From Scandinavium sp002470465 (GTDB taxonomy: Bacteria; Pseudomonadota; Gammaproteobacteria; Enterobacterales; Enterobacteriaceae), in contig NZ_JBFLVD010000010.1 in NCBI RefSeq assembly GCF_040750395.1, positions 132,570 to 196,569 of the forward strand: 64,000 nt of DNA, read 5' to 3'. Numbering within the stretch: position 1 is the stretch's first letter; every line of letters begins with the position of its first letter. Shown here in pieces: positions 1-8,828 of this stretch. The position numbers and the translations under genes were made by a program. The notes under the pieces are model-generated. The model was given only the letters and a program-made list of their open reading frames with translations. It was not told the DNA's origin and made no database searches.

Positions 1-949
1 GCCTTTGCCAGAATGCACGATGGCGGAAATCCTGAGGGTCGTGCGGTGCCAGCGGAGCAATGATCCGTGCCACCGTGTAAGCATCCGCGTTGGGGCGCGC
101 CAGTTCGACAAACAGGTTCTCAAGGACCTCGCGGATGTTCTTCGGAGAATCGGGCCAGTTGACCAGCATACGACGAAGGCTGGAAATCACGCTGGTCAGA
201 CGGAGCTGCTGGTGAAGGAGCGCGTTCAGCAGGCTGTTCTGACGACGAAAGCGATAATGGCTCCAGAAGGCCTGAATGCGCAGCAGGTTCATCGTCAGAA
301 TTTGGCCGATCATGCTTTCATGGGCGGTGCGAACGGCATCGCTGTTTTCCGGCTGCCACAGCAGGCTGGCATGTTCGAGAATGCGGGCGTGCATTTTTTT
401 CAGCGCCGTCAGTAGCGCCGTCCCGTCGGAGGTGCTGGGCATGATCATCATCATCATCGCGCCGCACAGAATCCCAAGTATGACCTCGCATACGCGGGCC
501 TGAGCAATGTCCCAGATATGGGTGGCATCTACCACGTTGACCATGGGAAACGCGATGATCGCGCAGGTATATCCCGCAAGCTGGAAGGCGTAGGCGACAT
601 TATTCATGTACATCGCGCAGGTCCAGGTGCAGAACGCAATCCACGCTGACAGGCCTAAGAGGAACAGCCACGGATCGGTCAGGGTATGACCGGCAATCAG
701 AATGGCGGCGCAGGCGCCAAGCAGACTTCCGGCGATGCGGCCAAGACTTTTACTGATTACCCCGCCGACGGTCGGAAAGCTGACGACGGCAGCAGAGGTC
801 ATCGCCCAGTAGGGCTGATCGAGATTGATATAGTAGGCAAAGCTCAGGGCCAGGCACATCGCAATGCCGTTGCGCAGGGCGTAGCGCCACTGCGGGCGCG
901 TTGCTTTTACCCAGGGGAGTGATTGCCAGGAGAACGCCGGAAAATTCAT
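1..949 (-). CDS. ydhK: Partial FUSC-family inner-membrane protein YdhK
   Basis: Reading leftward from an ATG at 949 the frame stays open to the window edge, so only the N-terminal 316 or so residues are present. The translation matches YdhK of E. coli, an aromatic-acid-exporter-like (AaeB/FUSC) membrane protein; the stretch around residues 25-110 is strongly hydrophobic and holds several predicted membrane helices. The start codon shares one base with the ydhJ stop (TAATG), so translation is probably coupled. Together with ydhJ and ydhI it should form an AaeXAB-like efflux unit. Substrate unknown. Confidence 0.9.
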   Translation of the reverse strand, partial: MNFPAFSWQSLPWVKATRPQWRYALRNGIAMCLALSFAYYINLDQPYWAMTSAAVVSFPTVGGVISKSLGRIAGSLLGACAAILIAGHTLTDPWLFLLGLSAWIAFCTWTCAMYMNNVAYAFQLAGYTCAIIAFPMVNVVDATHIWDIAQARVCEVILGILCGAMMMMIMPSTSDGTALLTALKKMHARILEHASLLWQPENSDAVRTAHESMIGQILTMNLLRIQAFWSHYRFRRQNSLLNALLHQQLRLTSVISSLRRMLVNWPDSPKNIREVLENLFVELARPNADAYTVARIIAPLAPHDPQDFRHRAFWQR

Positions 950-1887
950 TACTCACCGCCGAGTGAGACGGTACAGGTGGTGCCGGAAACCAGAACGATA
1001 TCCTGAGGCTGATTATCGAACTCAATTCGCACCGGCACGCGCTGCGCCAGCCTTACCCACGGAATGGTGGGTTTAACGTCAGCCACGAGACTGCCGTCAG
1101 CGCCAACGCTTTGATCCGTAATTGCCCGGCCAATGCTGGCTACGTGACCCTGTAACGTTTGTCCGTTGCTGTAAAGCGTGACGTTTGCCGGTACGCCAGG
1201 CTGGATATGGCGCAGTTTTGTTTCCTCGAAATAACCGAGCACGTAAAACGAGTGGCTGTCGATCAACGCAAAGACAGGGCGGCCAACGGAGGCGTAATCC
1301 CCCGTTCGGGTGGACATATTGGTGACCCAGCCGTCCACAGGTGCCTTGACGTCGGTTTGTGAGAGCTGCCAGTTGGCATGTTCAAGCTCTGCGCTGGCTG
1401 CATCCGCACTGGCTTTCGCGGCGGCGACGCTGGCTGCGGCGGCCTCTGCATTGGCTTTTGCCGTTTGCAGCGCAATGTTCACCGTATCGAGATCTTCTGC
1501 AGAGATGAAGTTTTTCGGCAGATCACGGCGGCGATCCGCTTCGTGACGAGCCTTCGCCATATCCGCCAGTGCTTTGTCCCGATCGGCCTGCGCTTTTGCC
1601 ATATCCGACACCGCTTTTGCCTGCTGCGCTTTTGCGTTCATCACCGCAATGCGGAAGGGGGTGGCATCCAGCCTGAACAGCACATCGCCAGCTTTGACCT
1701 GCTGGTTATCGCGCACGTTCAGCTCGGTAATACTGCCGGAAACCTGCGGCGTGATGCTGACCTGCTCGGCGCGAATTTTCCCGTCGCGCGTCCAGGGCGA
1801 TTGCATGTAGTAGTTCCAGACCAGCCAGACGGCAATCAGAGCCAGCGCCGCAACGAGGAGCGTGGAGAAATATTTTAGTTTTTTCAT
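949..1887 (-). CDS. ydhJ: HlyD/EmrA-type membrane fusion protein YdhJ
   Basis: A 312-residue periplasmic adaptor. Residues 7-27 form one N-terminal membrane anchor, followed by a lipoyl-like half (QVSGSITELNV, residues about 48-58), a long Ala/Lys-rich alpha-helical hairpin (about residues 83-175) and the second lipoyl half (DVKAPVDGWV). This layout is that of the membrane fusion proteins that join an inner-membrane pump to an outer-membrane channel. It lies between ydhI (9-bp gap) and ydhK (1-base overlap), matching the E. coli operon. The hairpin is Ala-rich and somewhat longer than I recall for E. coli YdhJ. Confidence 0.93.
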   Translation of the reverse strand: MKKLKYFSTLLVAALALIAVWLVWNYYMQSPWTRDGKIRAEQVSITPQVSGSITELNVRDNQQVKAGDVLFRLDATPFRIAVMNAKAQQAKAVSDMAKAQADRDKALADMAKARHEADRRRDLPKNFISAEDLDTVNIALQTAKANAEAAAASVAAAKASADAASAELEHANWQLSQTDVKAPVDGWVTNMSTRTGDYASVGRPVFALIDSHSFYVLGYFEETKLRHIQPGVPANVTLYSNGQTLQGHVASIGRAITDQSVGADGSLVADVKPTIPWVRLAQRVPVRIEFDNQPQDIVLVSGTTCTVSLGGE

Positions 1888-1896
1888 CAGGTTATT

Positions 1897-2133
1897 TTAC
1901 CACGCAACGATCAGCATCAGCGCCGTGCAAACCGCCAGCGCGAACAGGGAGAGATCCATTAAGAGCGGATGCCAGACGTCACCTGCGTACATCCAGTCGC
2001 GCAGCAGCCGATGGGCGATAAGCCAGATCGGGAAACCGAGCAGCACCGCTTTAAACAAGGGAGGGAAATAGATGGACGCGCCGACGATTAAATCCTGTAG
2101 CGGGAATCCGGGTGTGTTAAAGGTTAGCTCCAC
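1897..2133 (-). CDS. ydhI: DUF1656 small membrane protein YdhI
   Basis: A 78-residue AaeX-like protein with two membrane helices and the family hallmark PGFPLQDL near its N-terminus. I choose the GTG at 2133 rather than the ATG at 2160, because AGGA lies 8 bases upstream of the GTG and the resulting length equals that of E. coli YdhI. First gene of the ydhIJK efflux operon. It is transcribed away from slyA, so the 184-bp gap carries divergent promoters. Confidence 0.88.
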   Translation of the reverse strand: MELTFNTPGFPLQDLIVGASIYFPPLFKAVLLGFPIWLIAHRLLRDWMYAGDVWHPLLMDLSLFALAVCTALMLIVAW

Positions 2134-2280
2134 GAACAAAATCCTTTGCAAATGTGCCATTACCGCAAACCTGTGGTGACAGGTCGGAATAGTAAACAGT
2201 GTAAATCATTGTGTCAGCCTGCGGATGAGGCGATACATTTGTTTTGGTCATTTAAATGCTGCACACTAGTCTAAAATCAG

Positions 2281-2301
2281 TATAATAACTTAGCAAGCTA
2301 A
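2281..2301 (+). promoter_or_regulatory. slyA promoter -10 with overlapping SlyA operator
   Basis: A perfect -10 hexamer TATAAT (2281-2286) is followed by the exact 12-bp palindrome TTAGCAAGCTAA (2290-2301), the reported SlyA consensus. The transcription start should fall near 2293, inside the operator, so bound SlyA would block its own promoter. The -35 is not obvious. The same operator could influence the divergent ydhIJK promoter. Confidence 0.75.
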
Positions 2302-2317
2302 TTATAAGGAGATGAAA

Positions 2318-2752
2318 TTGGAATCGCCACTGGGTTCTGATCTGGCACGACTGGTGCGCATTTGGCGTGCTCTGATTGACCATCGCCTGAAACCTCTGGA
2401 ATTAACGCAGACGCACTGGGTCACGCTGCATAATATTCATCAGCTACCGCCAGAACAGTCGCAAATTCAACTGGCTAAGGCTATCGGCATTGAGCAGCCT
2501 TCTCTGGTTCGTACGCTGGATCAGCTGGAAGAGAAAGGTCTGATTTCGCGTCAAACCTGCGCTAATGACCGCCGTGCCAAACGTATCAAGCTGACGGAGA
2601 AAGCCGAGCCGCTGATTGAAGATATGGAAGCGGTGATCCGGAAAACGCGGGGAGAAATTCTTTCCGGGATTTCGCCTGAAGAGCTCGACCTTCTGCTTGG
2701 GCTCATTCGTAAGCTGGAGCAGAACATCAATGAGCTACAGGCCAGAGATTAA
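2318..2752 (+). CDS. slyA: MarR-family transcriptional regulator SlyA
   Basis: Dimeric winged-helix DNA-binding protein that controls virulence, envelope and stress genes, often together with PhoP. The translation is nearly identical to Salmonella/E. coli SlyA through the winged helix (about residues 45-100, including QPSLVRTLDQLEEKGLI). An ATG at 2312 is in frame, but the AAGGAG at 2306-2311 touches it directly; the TTG at 2318 has a proper 6-base spacing and gives 144 residues, the family length, as in Salmonella. Preceded by a perfect SlyA operator, so autoregulated. Confidence 0.95.
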   Translation: MESPLGSDLARLVRIWRALIDHRLKPLELTQTHWVTLHNIHQLPPEQSQIQLAKAIGIEQPSLVRTLDQLEEKGLISRQTCANDRRAKRIKLTEKAEPLIEDMEAVIRKTRGEILSGISPEELDLLLGLIRKLEQNINELQARD

Positions 2753-2773
2753 GCGCCAGCTCATCGAATACAC

Positions 2774-2799
2774 AAGGCCCTGCACAGCAGGGCCTTTTT
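2774..2799. terminator. Bidirectional terminator between slyA and the diguanylate cyclase
   Basis: A 10-bp perfect stem (AAGGCCCTGC / GCAGGGCCTT) with a 3-base loop, followed by T5 on the + strand and T-rich on the other strand. It serves convergent slyA and the leftward diguanylate cyclase gene. Confidence 0.85.
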
Positions 2800-2800
2800 C

Positions 2801-4168
2801 TTAATTCAGCCAGACAACCACCCGGTTGCGGCCCTGTTCTTTGGCCTGATACATCGCTTCATCTGCGCGCTGAACGCAAACCTCCTGTTCAGCTTCTTTT
2901 TGTGTGGCAGTAAACAGACCCATGCTGATAGTGATTTTCTCCGGAAGATGGCCGTTGCTGCTTACTTCATCATGCTGATAGACCGTCTGACGGATCCGCT
3001 CGGCAATTTGCAGTGCGTCACTGGTATCGGTGTCCGTCAGCAGCAGGGCAAACTCTTCACCGCCGATACGGGCCGCAACGTCCTGTTTCCGGGTTGTACC
3101 CTGTAAAATTCCAGCGACAAACTGAATCACCTTATCTCCCTGCAGGTGGCCATAGTTGTCATTGATGCGCTTGAAGTGGTCCAGATCGCAGACGATAACC
3201 GACACAGGCTTTTCCTGTGAAACTTCAGCCATATGGCGCTTCAGGCTGTCATAGAAGAAGCTGCGATTAAACAGGCGCGTCATCGGGTCACGGATGGAGT
3301 TTTGGTAAGAGTCTTCATACTTGCTGTTAGATTCTTTATACAAAGTAAATACGTCACAGAGCAGAACGAAAATAAGGAACAGCGTTGCGGTTGTTTCAAA
3401 CAGACGCGACTGATACCAGGAATACCCTTCAGTGGAGACGGCAGGCAGCAGCAGGAAGAGCATGAATATATAAAACGTGCAAAACAGATAGCCGCTGTAC
3501 CAGAAAATATTTCGCAGGCGGGTCATCGCCAACATAATGATTAACGTCAGACACCAAAGCGCAACCATTCCGCCAATCAGATAGTTATGCCATAGCGGTG
3601 TAAATATTTTAGTCAATTTATCAACAAGTTCAAGACTCATTCCCTCTGAACGACTTGAATATAACCAGGAAAGAATCAACGTTATGACGGTAAAGCCGAT
3701 AAGTCCGGTAAGAATAAGGATATGATTACGGCGAGTATGAATATCACTATGGCGATATTTGTACAGAAATGTTGAAGTGGTGAACAATATTGCCATCATG
3801 ACGTTACGGAAAAAATAATAGATGAGAGCGTCATTGACATTCACGCTTGAAACGGATGCGCAGAGCAGCCAGTCAGCGTAGCTGCTGAGGGTGCCGAGCA
3901 TCAGCACCGACGAGCCGCCAAAGGCGCAGGCAATCGCCATCAGGTATAAACGGTGCTTATCGCACAGGTATTTCATCAGCATAAAGCTGGCAATGAGAAT
4001 GTGGAACACCATCAGGAAAATGGTCATCACCGGGAAAAGTGCCGGAGTCATCGTAGGAATACGATAAATGACCTGGCTTGAAATAAGATGTAATAAACCG
4101 ATAAGGAAAATGGTTGCGCCAAAGAAAACCATTAACCGCCTAAACGGGAAGAATTTATTGCCAAGCAT
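2801..4168 (-). CDS. Membrane-anchored GGDEF diguanylate cyclase
   Basis: The first 265 or so residues contain about eight hydrophobic helices forming a MASE-like sensor. The C-terminal 165 residues are a GGDEF domain with an intact active site GGEEF (about residue 369) and the preceding DPMTRLFNR and CDLDHFKRINDNYGH motifs, so c-di-GMP synthesis is expected. No EAL domain. An RxxD inhibitory site is not obvious. I use the ATG at 4168 (455 residues); an upstream in-frame TTG at 4210 would add 14 residues. The gene sits alone between slyA and slyB, which are neighbours in E. coli, and its membrane half looks more AT-rich than flanking genes. The input signal is unknown. Confidence 0.9.
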   Translation of the reverse strand: MLGNKFFPFRRLMVFFGATIFLIGLLHLISSQVIYRIPTMTPALFPVMTIFLMVFHILIASFMLMKYLCDKHRLYLMAIACAFGGSSVLMLGTLSSYADWLLCASVSSVNVNDALIYYFFRNVMMAILFTTSTFLYKYRHSDIHTRRNHILILTGLIGFTVITLILSWLYSSRSEGMSLELVDKLTKIFTPLWHNYLIGGMVALWCLTLIIMLAMTRLRNIFWYSGYLFCTFYIFMLFLLLPAVSTEGYSWYQSRLFETTATLFLIFVLLCDVFTLYKESNSKYEDSYQNSIRDPMTRLFNRSFFYDSLKRHMAEVSQEKPVSVIVCDLDHFKRINDNYGHLQGDKVIQFVAGILQGTTRKQDVAARIGGEEFALLLTDTDTSDALQIAERIRQTVYQHDEVSSNGHLPEKITISMGLFTATQKEAEQEVCVQRADEAMYQAKEQGRNRVVVWLN

Positions 4169-4372
4169 ATTAAAAATCTCAACGTGCGGTATTGCAAAGA
4201 GCAGCACCAATAAAAGCAGGCATTGGCCTGGAACAGATGAAGTGTAAAATATTCACGAGAGGTAAATATTGCGCAGGCGCAAGTCTGCTTTCAGAAAAAT
4301 AATAAGCTATATGTCGTAGTGTAAGTTTGATGCAGAAAATGTGAATAAAAGAAGATGAGATGCGTGGAGGTA

Positions 4373-4402
4373 AATAAAAGCGTGTGGCTATACGCCACAC
4401 GC
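4373..4402 (-). terminator. slyB terminator
   Basis: Perfect 9-bp stem GCGTGTGGC / GCCACACGC (4380-4402) with loop TATAC. On the minus strand it is followed by CTTTTATTT. It lies 8 bases beyond the slyB stop. Confidence 0.8.
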
Positions 4403-4409
4403 CGGATAA

Positions 4410-4877
4410 TTAGCGTGGTGAAACGGTCACCTGGCTGCCATTGCTTGCCATCACGACGCGCTGACCTGCGGAGAAACGGGTATCGCCCTGTTTCTGCACA
4501 ACCATGATGGTGTTGCCATCGTCTTTGCGGATTTCCAGCTCAACGCCCTGGGTTTTGTTCACCGCCCCCTGGACACCCTGGCCCGCGACGCCGCCTGCTA
4601 CAGCACCCGCTGCGGTTGCCAGTGACCGGCCTGTACCGCCCCCGATGGTATTACCGAGGAAGCCACCCAGTACCGCACCGCCAATTGCGCCGATGACGTT
4701 AGAATCATCACCGCCCTGAATTTGCACCGGACGCGTGTGGACAATCGTCCCGTAGGTGACATTCTGAACCTGCTTGGCTTCGGATGCAGAATACACGTCC
4801 CCGGAGAGGCCGCTGCTGCTGACACAACCTGCAAGCGTGAAACCAATCATTGAAACGGCCAAAACACGTAACATCAT
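4410..4877 (-). CDS. slyB: Outer-membrane lipoprotein SlyB
   Basis: A 155-residue lipoprotein: signal peptide with lipobox LAGC (Cys17), then a glycine-zipper region (GAIGGAVLGGFLGNTIGGGTG and following, about residues 62-105) of the 17-kDa surface antigen type. SlyB is a PhoP-regulated envelope-stress protein that encloses outer-membrane proteins when LPS is disturbed. The length equals E. coli SlyB. AGGAG stands 8 bases before the first of two ATGs. A PhoP box with a correctly spaced -10 lies 126 bp upstream. Confidence 0.97.
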   Translation of the reverse strand: MMLRVLAVSMIGFTLAGCVSSSGLSGDVYSASEAKQVQNVTYGTIVHTRPVQIQGGDDSNVIGAIGGAVLGGFLGNTIGGGTGRSLATAAGAVAGGVAGQGVQGAVNKTQGVELEIRKDDGNTIMVVQKQGDTRFSAGQRVVMASNGSQVTVSPR

Positions 4878-4984
4878 TTATGAATCTCCTGTTCACCAAG
4901 AAACGCTCTTGAGAGCATCCGTACACCGCAATTATATGGCAATTCTGCGTCGCAGATCATATGTTCTGCGATGATCTGTTTAAA

Positions 4985-5019
4985 ATTGTACACGCTTTGT
5001 GCTTAACCAAGGTTAAACC
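4985..5019 (-). promoter_or_regulatory. PhoP box and -10 of the slyB promoter
   Basis: On the minus strand GGTTTA-N5-GGTTAA (5019 to 5003) matches the PhoP direct repeat. Exactly 12 bp further is TACAAT (4990-4985), a good -10. The 12-bp box-to--10 spacing is that of PhoP-activated promoters in which the box replaces the -35. Supports PhoPQ control of slyB. Confidence 0.8.
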
Positions 5020-5156
5020 ACCGTTGCACCACCAGGCGCAGACGCCTGATTGACGCTGACAGAAGGCCCAATTGTGAAATTTTGTTATTGGATCATGGCA
5101 TTAAGAAAGTGTTTATGTTTCATTGATGGCTCTCAGTCACGAACTAAGGAAGGCGT

Positions 5157-6281
5157 ATGAAATCGGGTCGCTATATAGGTGTGATGTCGGGGACCAGCCT
5201 TGACGGTGTCGATGTGGTGCTGGCGGCAATGGACGATAACATGGTTGCACAACAGGCCAGCCTGTCGTACCCCATACCCATTGCGCTGAAAGAAGCCATT
5301 CTGGCAATCTGTCAGGGGCAGCAGCTGACGCTGTCGCAGTATGGGCAACTGGACACACGCCTTGGCCACTTGTTCGCCGATGCCGTGCTGGCTTTGATGG
5401 CACAGGAAAACCTTAAAGCAAGCGACGTGATAGCCATTGGCTGCCACGGTCAGACGGTCTGGCATGAGCCCGACGGCGAGGCGCCGCATACGCTGCAAAT
5501 TGGTGACAACAACATTGTTGCCGCTCGTACTGGCGTCACGGTAGTGGGGGATTTCCGCCGCCGCGATATTGCGCTGGGCGGGCAGGGGGCGCCGCTGGTG
5601 CCCGCCTTTCACCACGCGCTTCTTGCTGACCCGCAGGAGCGGCGCATTGTGCTGAATATCGGCGGCATCGCGAATCTGTCCATGCTGTGCCCTGGTCTGC
5701 CGGTAAAAGGGCACGATACCGGGCCGGGTAATATGCTGATGGATGCCTGGATTTGGCGTCAGTGCGGCAAGCCTTACGACAAAGACGCCGAGTGGGCAAG
5801 CTCAGGGAAGGTGATCCTTCCGCTGCTCCAGGAGATGCTGAGCGATCCGTGGTTTGCACTACCGGCGCCGAAAAGCACCGGGCGTGAATATTTCAACTAT
5901 GGGTGGCTGGAACGCCAGCTGGCGAAGCACCCAGGGCTGGCGGCTAAAGACGTGATGACTACACTGACGGAGCTCACTGCCGTAACCATTAGCGAACAGG
6001 TGCTGCTGAGCGGCGGCTGCGAACGTTTACTGGTGTGCGGTGGCGGAAGCCGTAATCCGCTGCTGATGGCGCGTCTGGCAGGGCTGTTGCCGGGAACGGA
6101 AGTGTCGACAACCGACGAAGCAGGCGTCAGCGGCGATGATATGGAAGGGCTGGCGTTTGCCTGGCTTGCCTGGCGTACGCTGAACGGCCTGCCGGGGAAT
6201 TTACCTTCCGTAACAGGCGCCAGCGAGCCGACGGTACTGGGCGCTATTTTCCCTGCCAACCCGGTGCAGAATCAGAGTTAA
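5157..6281 (+). CDS. anmK: Anhydro-N-acetylmuramic acid kinase
   Basis: Cytosolic kinase that opens and phosphorylates 1,6-anhydro-MurNAc released by peptidoglycan turnover, giving MurNAc-6-P for MurQ. The N-terminal phosphate-binding motif GVMSGTSLDGVD (residues 8-19) and the second sugar-kinase motif LNIGGIANLS are intact, and similarity to E. coli AnmK continues to the end. The 374 residues are a few more than E. coli's 369, through a short C-terminal extension. Start supported by AAGGAGG-like sequence upstream. Divergent from slyB. Confidence 0.97.
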   Translation: MKSGRYIGVMSGTSLDGVDVVLAAMDDNMVAQQASLSYPIPIALKEAILAICQGQQLTLSQYGQLDTRLGHLFADAVLALMAQENLKASDVIAIGCHGQTVWHEPDGEAPHTLQIGDNNIVAARTGVTVVGDFRRRDIALGGQGAPLVPAFHHALLADPQERRIVLNIGGIANLSMLCPGLPVKGHDTGPGNMLMDAWIWRQCGKPYDKDAEWASSGKVILPLLQEMLSDPWFALPAPKSTGREYFNYGWLERQLAKHPGLAAKDVMTTLTELTAVTISEQVLLSGGCERLLVCGGGSRNPLLMARLAGLLPGTEVSTTDEAGVSGDDMEGLAFAWLAWRTLNGLPGNLPSVTGASEPTVLGAIFPANPVQNQS

Positions 6282-6372
6282 CTGACTGAGTCGTTTTCAC
6301 ATTGCCGATACAATAGCCGTGTAATGGGAGGGCATCAGCCCTCCGGGACCGGGAAAGTCTTAAGGCAAGCCA

Positions 6373-6708
6373 ATGAAAAAAATACCCCTCGCTGTAGTCA
6401 CGCTGATATTACCCCTGATGCTCTCCGGATGTAGCTACTACAACCAGTTTGTGGAGCGAATGAACACAGATACCCTCGAATATAAGTGTGACGAAAAGCC
6501 GCTTACCGTTCACCTGAACAACACTCGCCAGCAGGTGAGTTTCATCTATGATAATCAGCAGCAAACGCTGACGCAGGGCATTTCTGCCTCCGGTGCGCGA
6601 TACACCGACGGTATCTATGTCTTCTGGTCGAAGGGCGACAGTGTGACGGTCTACAAACGTGACCGTATCGTACTGAATAACTGCCAGTTGCAAAATCCGA
6701 AGCGTTGA
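6373..6708 (+). CDS. mliC: C-type lysozyme inhibitor lipoprotein MliC
   Basis: A 111-residue lipoprotein. The signal peptide ends in LSGC (Cys20). The mature part, beginning SYYNQF, is a small MliC/PliC beta-barrel with the family's two further cysteines (YKCDE and NNCQL). It binds and inhibits c-type lysozyme and thus protects the cell wall. Located between anmK and pdxH as in E. coli, 91 bp after anmK; possibly co-transcribed with pdxH, whose start is 56 bp downstream. Confidence 0.94.
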   Translation: MKKIPLAVVTLILPLMLSGCSYYNQFVERMNTDTLEYKCDEKPLTVHLNNTRQQVSFIYDNQQQTLTQGISASGARYTDGIYVFWSKGDSVTVYKRDRIVLNNCQLQNPKR

Positions 6709-6764
6709 GATTTTACTGAGGGCGGCGCACAATAGCGCCACCTGAAGACAACATCGAAAACGCC

Positions 6765-7421
6765 ATGTCTGACAACGACGATCTGCAGCAAATCGCGCAT
6801 CTGCGCCGTGAGTATACCCGTGGCGGCCTGCGCCGCCGCGATCTTCCCGCTGAACCTCTGGCGCTGTTTGAGCGCTGGCTGGGCCAGGCCTGCGAGGCCA
6901 GGCTGGCCGATCCGACTGCAATGGTGGTAGCCACTGTCGACGAAAACGGTCAGCCTTATCAGCGTATTGTGCTGCTCAAGCACTACGACGAAAAAGGGCT
7001 GGTGTTCTATACCAACCTGGGCAGCCGTAAAGCGCATCATCTCGAACAAAATCCGCGCATCAGCCTGTTGTTCCCCTGGCATATGCTGGAGCGTCAGGTG
7101 ATGGTAACCGGCAAAGCCGAGCGTCTGTCGACAATTGAGGTAGTGAAATACTTCCACAGCCGCCCACGCGACAGCCAGATCGGTGCCTGGGTGTCGAAGC
7201 AGTCCAGCCGTATTTCGGCGCGCGGGATCCTCGAAAGCAAATTCCTTGAGCTTAAGCAAAAGTTCCAGCAGGGCGAAGTGCCGCTGCCGAGCTTCTGGGG
7301 CGGATACCGCATCAGCATTGAATCGATGGAGTTCTGGCAGGGCGGTGAACACCGTCTGCACGATCGATTTATGTATCAGCGCGAAGGCGACGCCTGGAAA
7401 ATTGACCGCCTGGCGCCGTGA
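6765..7421 (+). CDS. pdxH: Pyridoxamine/pyridoxine 5'-phosphate oxidase
   Basis: FMN-dependent oxidase that makes pyridoxal 5'-phosphate from PNP or PMP. The 218 residues match the E. coli enzyme in length and throughout, with the flavin-binding RIVLLKHYDEKGLVFYTN segment (about residues 66-83) and the C-terminal RLAP end. Followed by tyrS after 125 bp, the conserved pdxH-tyrS order. With pdxY missing downstream, this enzyme is the only B6 gene in the window. Confidence 0.97.
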   Translation: MSDNDDLQQIAHLRREYTRGGLRRRDLPAEPLALFERWLGQACEARLADPTAMVVATVDENGQPYQRIVLLKHYDEKGLVFYTNLGSRKAHHLEQNPRISLLFPWHMLERQVMVTGKAERLSTIEVVKYFHSRPRDSQIGAWVSKQSSRISARGILESKFLELKQKFQQGEVPLPSFWGGYRISIESMEFWQGGEHRLHDRFMYQREGDAWKIDRLAP

Positions 7422-7546
7422 TCCCATATTTGTTGCGTTAAGCGCTGGCACAACACGGGCTGGCGTTTTATTCTATGGGCCTTTCGCAAATGGCGAAACG
7501 TCGTGTACCGGCTAAGGTGCAGTCTGTTTTATACATGGAGACTTTG

Positions 7547-8821
7547 ATGGCGAGCAGTAACTTGATTAAACAATTGCAAGAGCGGGGCCTTGTGGCTCAG
7601 GTGACGGACGAGGATGCGTTAGCAGAGCGACTGGCGCAGGGCCCGATCGCGCTCTATTGCGGCTTCGATCCTACCGCTGACAGCTTGCATTTGGGGCATC
7701 TTGTTCCCCTGTTATGCCTGAAACGCTTCCAGGAAGCGGGCCACAAGCCTGTGGCGCTGGTCGGTGGAGCTACTGGTCTTATCGGCGATCCAAGCTTCAA
7801 GGCCGCAGAGCGTAAGCTGAACACCGAAGACACCGTTCAGGAATGGGTGGAGAAAATCCGTAAGCAGGTGGCGCCTTTCCTTGATTTCGACTGCGGCAGC
7901 AACTCCGCCATTGCGGCGAACAACTACGACTGGTTCGGTGGCATGAACGTGCTGACCTTCCTGCGCGACATCGGTAAACACTTTTCCGTTAACCAGATGA
8001 TCAACAAGGAAGCGGTGAAGCAGCGTCTGAACCGTGACGATCAGGGGATCTCCTTTACCGAATTCTCCTACAACCTGCTGCAGGGCTACGACTTCGCCTG
8101 CCTGAATAACCTGCACGGCGTGGCGCTGCAAATCGGTGGCTCCGACCAGTGGGGTAACATCACCTCCGGCATCGATCTGACCCGTCGTCTGCACCAGAAT
8201 CAGGTGTTTGGCCTGACCGTGCCGCTGATCACCAAAGCCGACGGCACCAAATTCGGCAAAACCGAAGGTGGTGCGGTATGGCTGGATCCGAAGAAAACCA
8301 GCCCGTACAAATTCTACCAGTTCTGGATCAACACCGCAGATGCGGACGTGTATCGCTTCCTGAAGTTCTTCACCTTCATGGACATTGCTGAAATCAATGC
8401 CCTGGAAGAAGAAGACAAAAACAGCGGCAAAGCGCCGCGTGCCCAGTATGTACTGGCAGAGCAGGTGACGCGCCTGGTTCACGGCGAAGAAGGCCTGGAA
8501 GCAGCGAAACGCATCACCGCAAGCCTGTTCAACGGTACGCTGAGCGACCTAAGCGAAGCGGACTTCGAGCAGCTGGCACAGGACGGCGTGCCGATGGTCG
8601 AAATGGAAAAAGGTGCCGACCTGATGCAGGCGCTGGTGGATTCCGAACTTCAGCCATCCCGTGGTCAGGCACGTAAAACTATCGCCTCCAACGCGGTCAC
8701 CATCAACGGTGAAAAGCAGACTGACCCGGAATACACCTTCGCCGACAGCGATCGCCTCTTCGGACGTTACACGCTGCTGCGTCGCGGTAAGAAAAACTAC
8801 TGCCTGGTGTGCTGGAAATAA
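7547..8821 (+). CDS. tyrS: Tyrosyl-tRNA synthetase
   Basis: Class I synthetase charging tRNA-Tyr. The HIGH-type motif is HLGH (about residue 48) and the KMSKS-type motif is KFGKT (about residue 234); the C-terminal S4 RNA-binding domain ends in CLVCWK. An upstream in-frame start at 7475 exists, but ATG 7547 with GGAG 6 bases before it gives 424 residues, the E. coli length, beginning MASSNLIKQL. Last gene of the rightward anmK-tyrS series. Confidence 0.98.
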   Translation: MASSNLIKQLQERGLVAQVTDEDALAERLAQGPIALYCGFDPTADSLHLGHLVPLLCLKRFQEAGHKPVALVGGATGLIGDPSFKAAERKLNTEDTVQEWVEKIRKQVAPFLDFDCGSNSAIAANNYDWFGGMNVLTFLRDIGKHFSVNQMINKEAVKQRLNRDDQGISFTEFSYNLLQGYDFACLNNLHGVALQIGGSDQWGNITSGIDLTRRLHQNQVFGLTVPLITKADGTKFGKTEGGAVWLDPKKTSPYKFYQFWINTADADVYRFLKFFTFMDIAEINALEEEDKNSGKAPRAQYVLAEQVTRLVHGEEGLEAAKRITASLFNGTLSDLSEADFEQLAQDGVPMVEMEKGADLMQALVDSELQPSRGQARKTIASNAVTINGEKQTDPEYTFADSDRLFGRYTLLRRGKKNYCLVCWK

Positions 8822-8828
8822 TCCAGAA

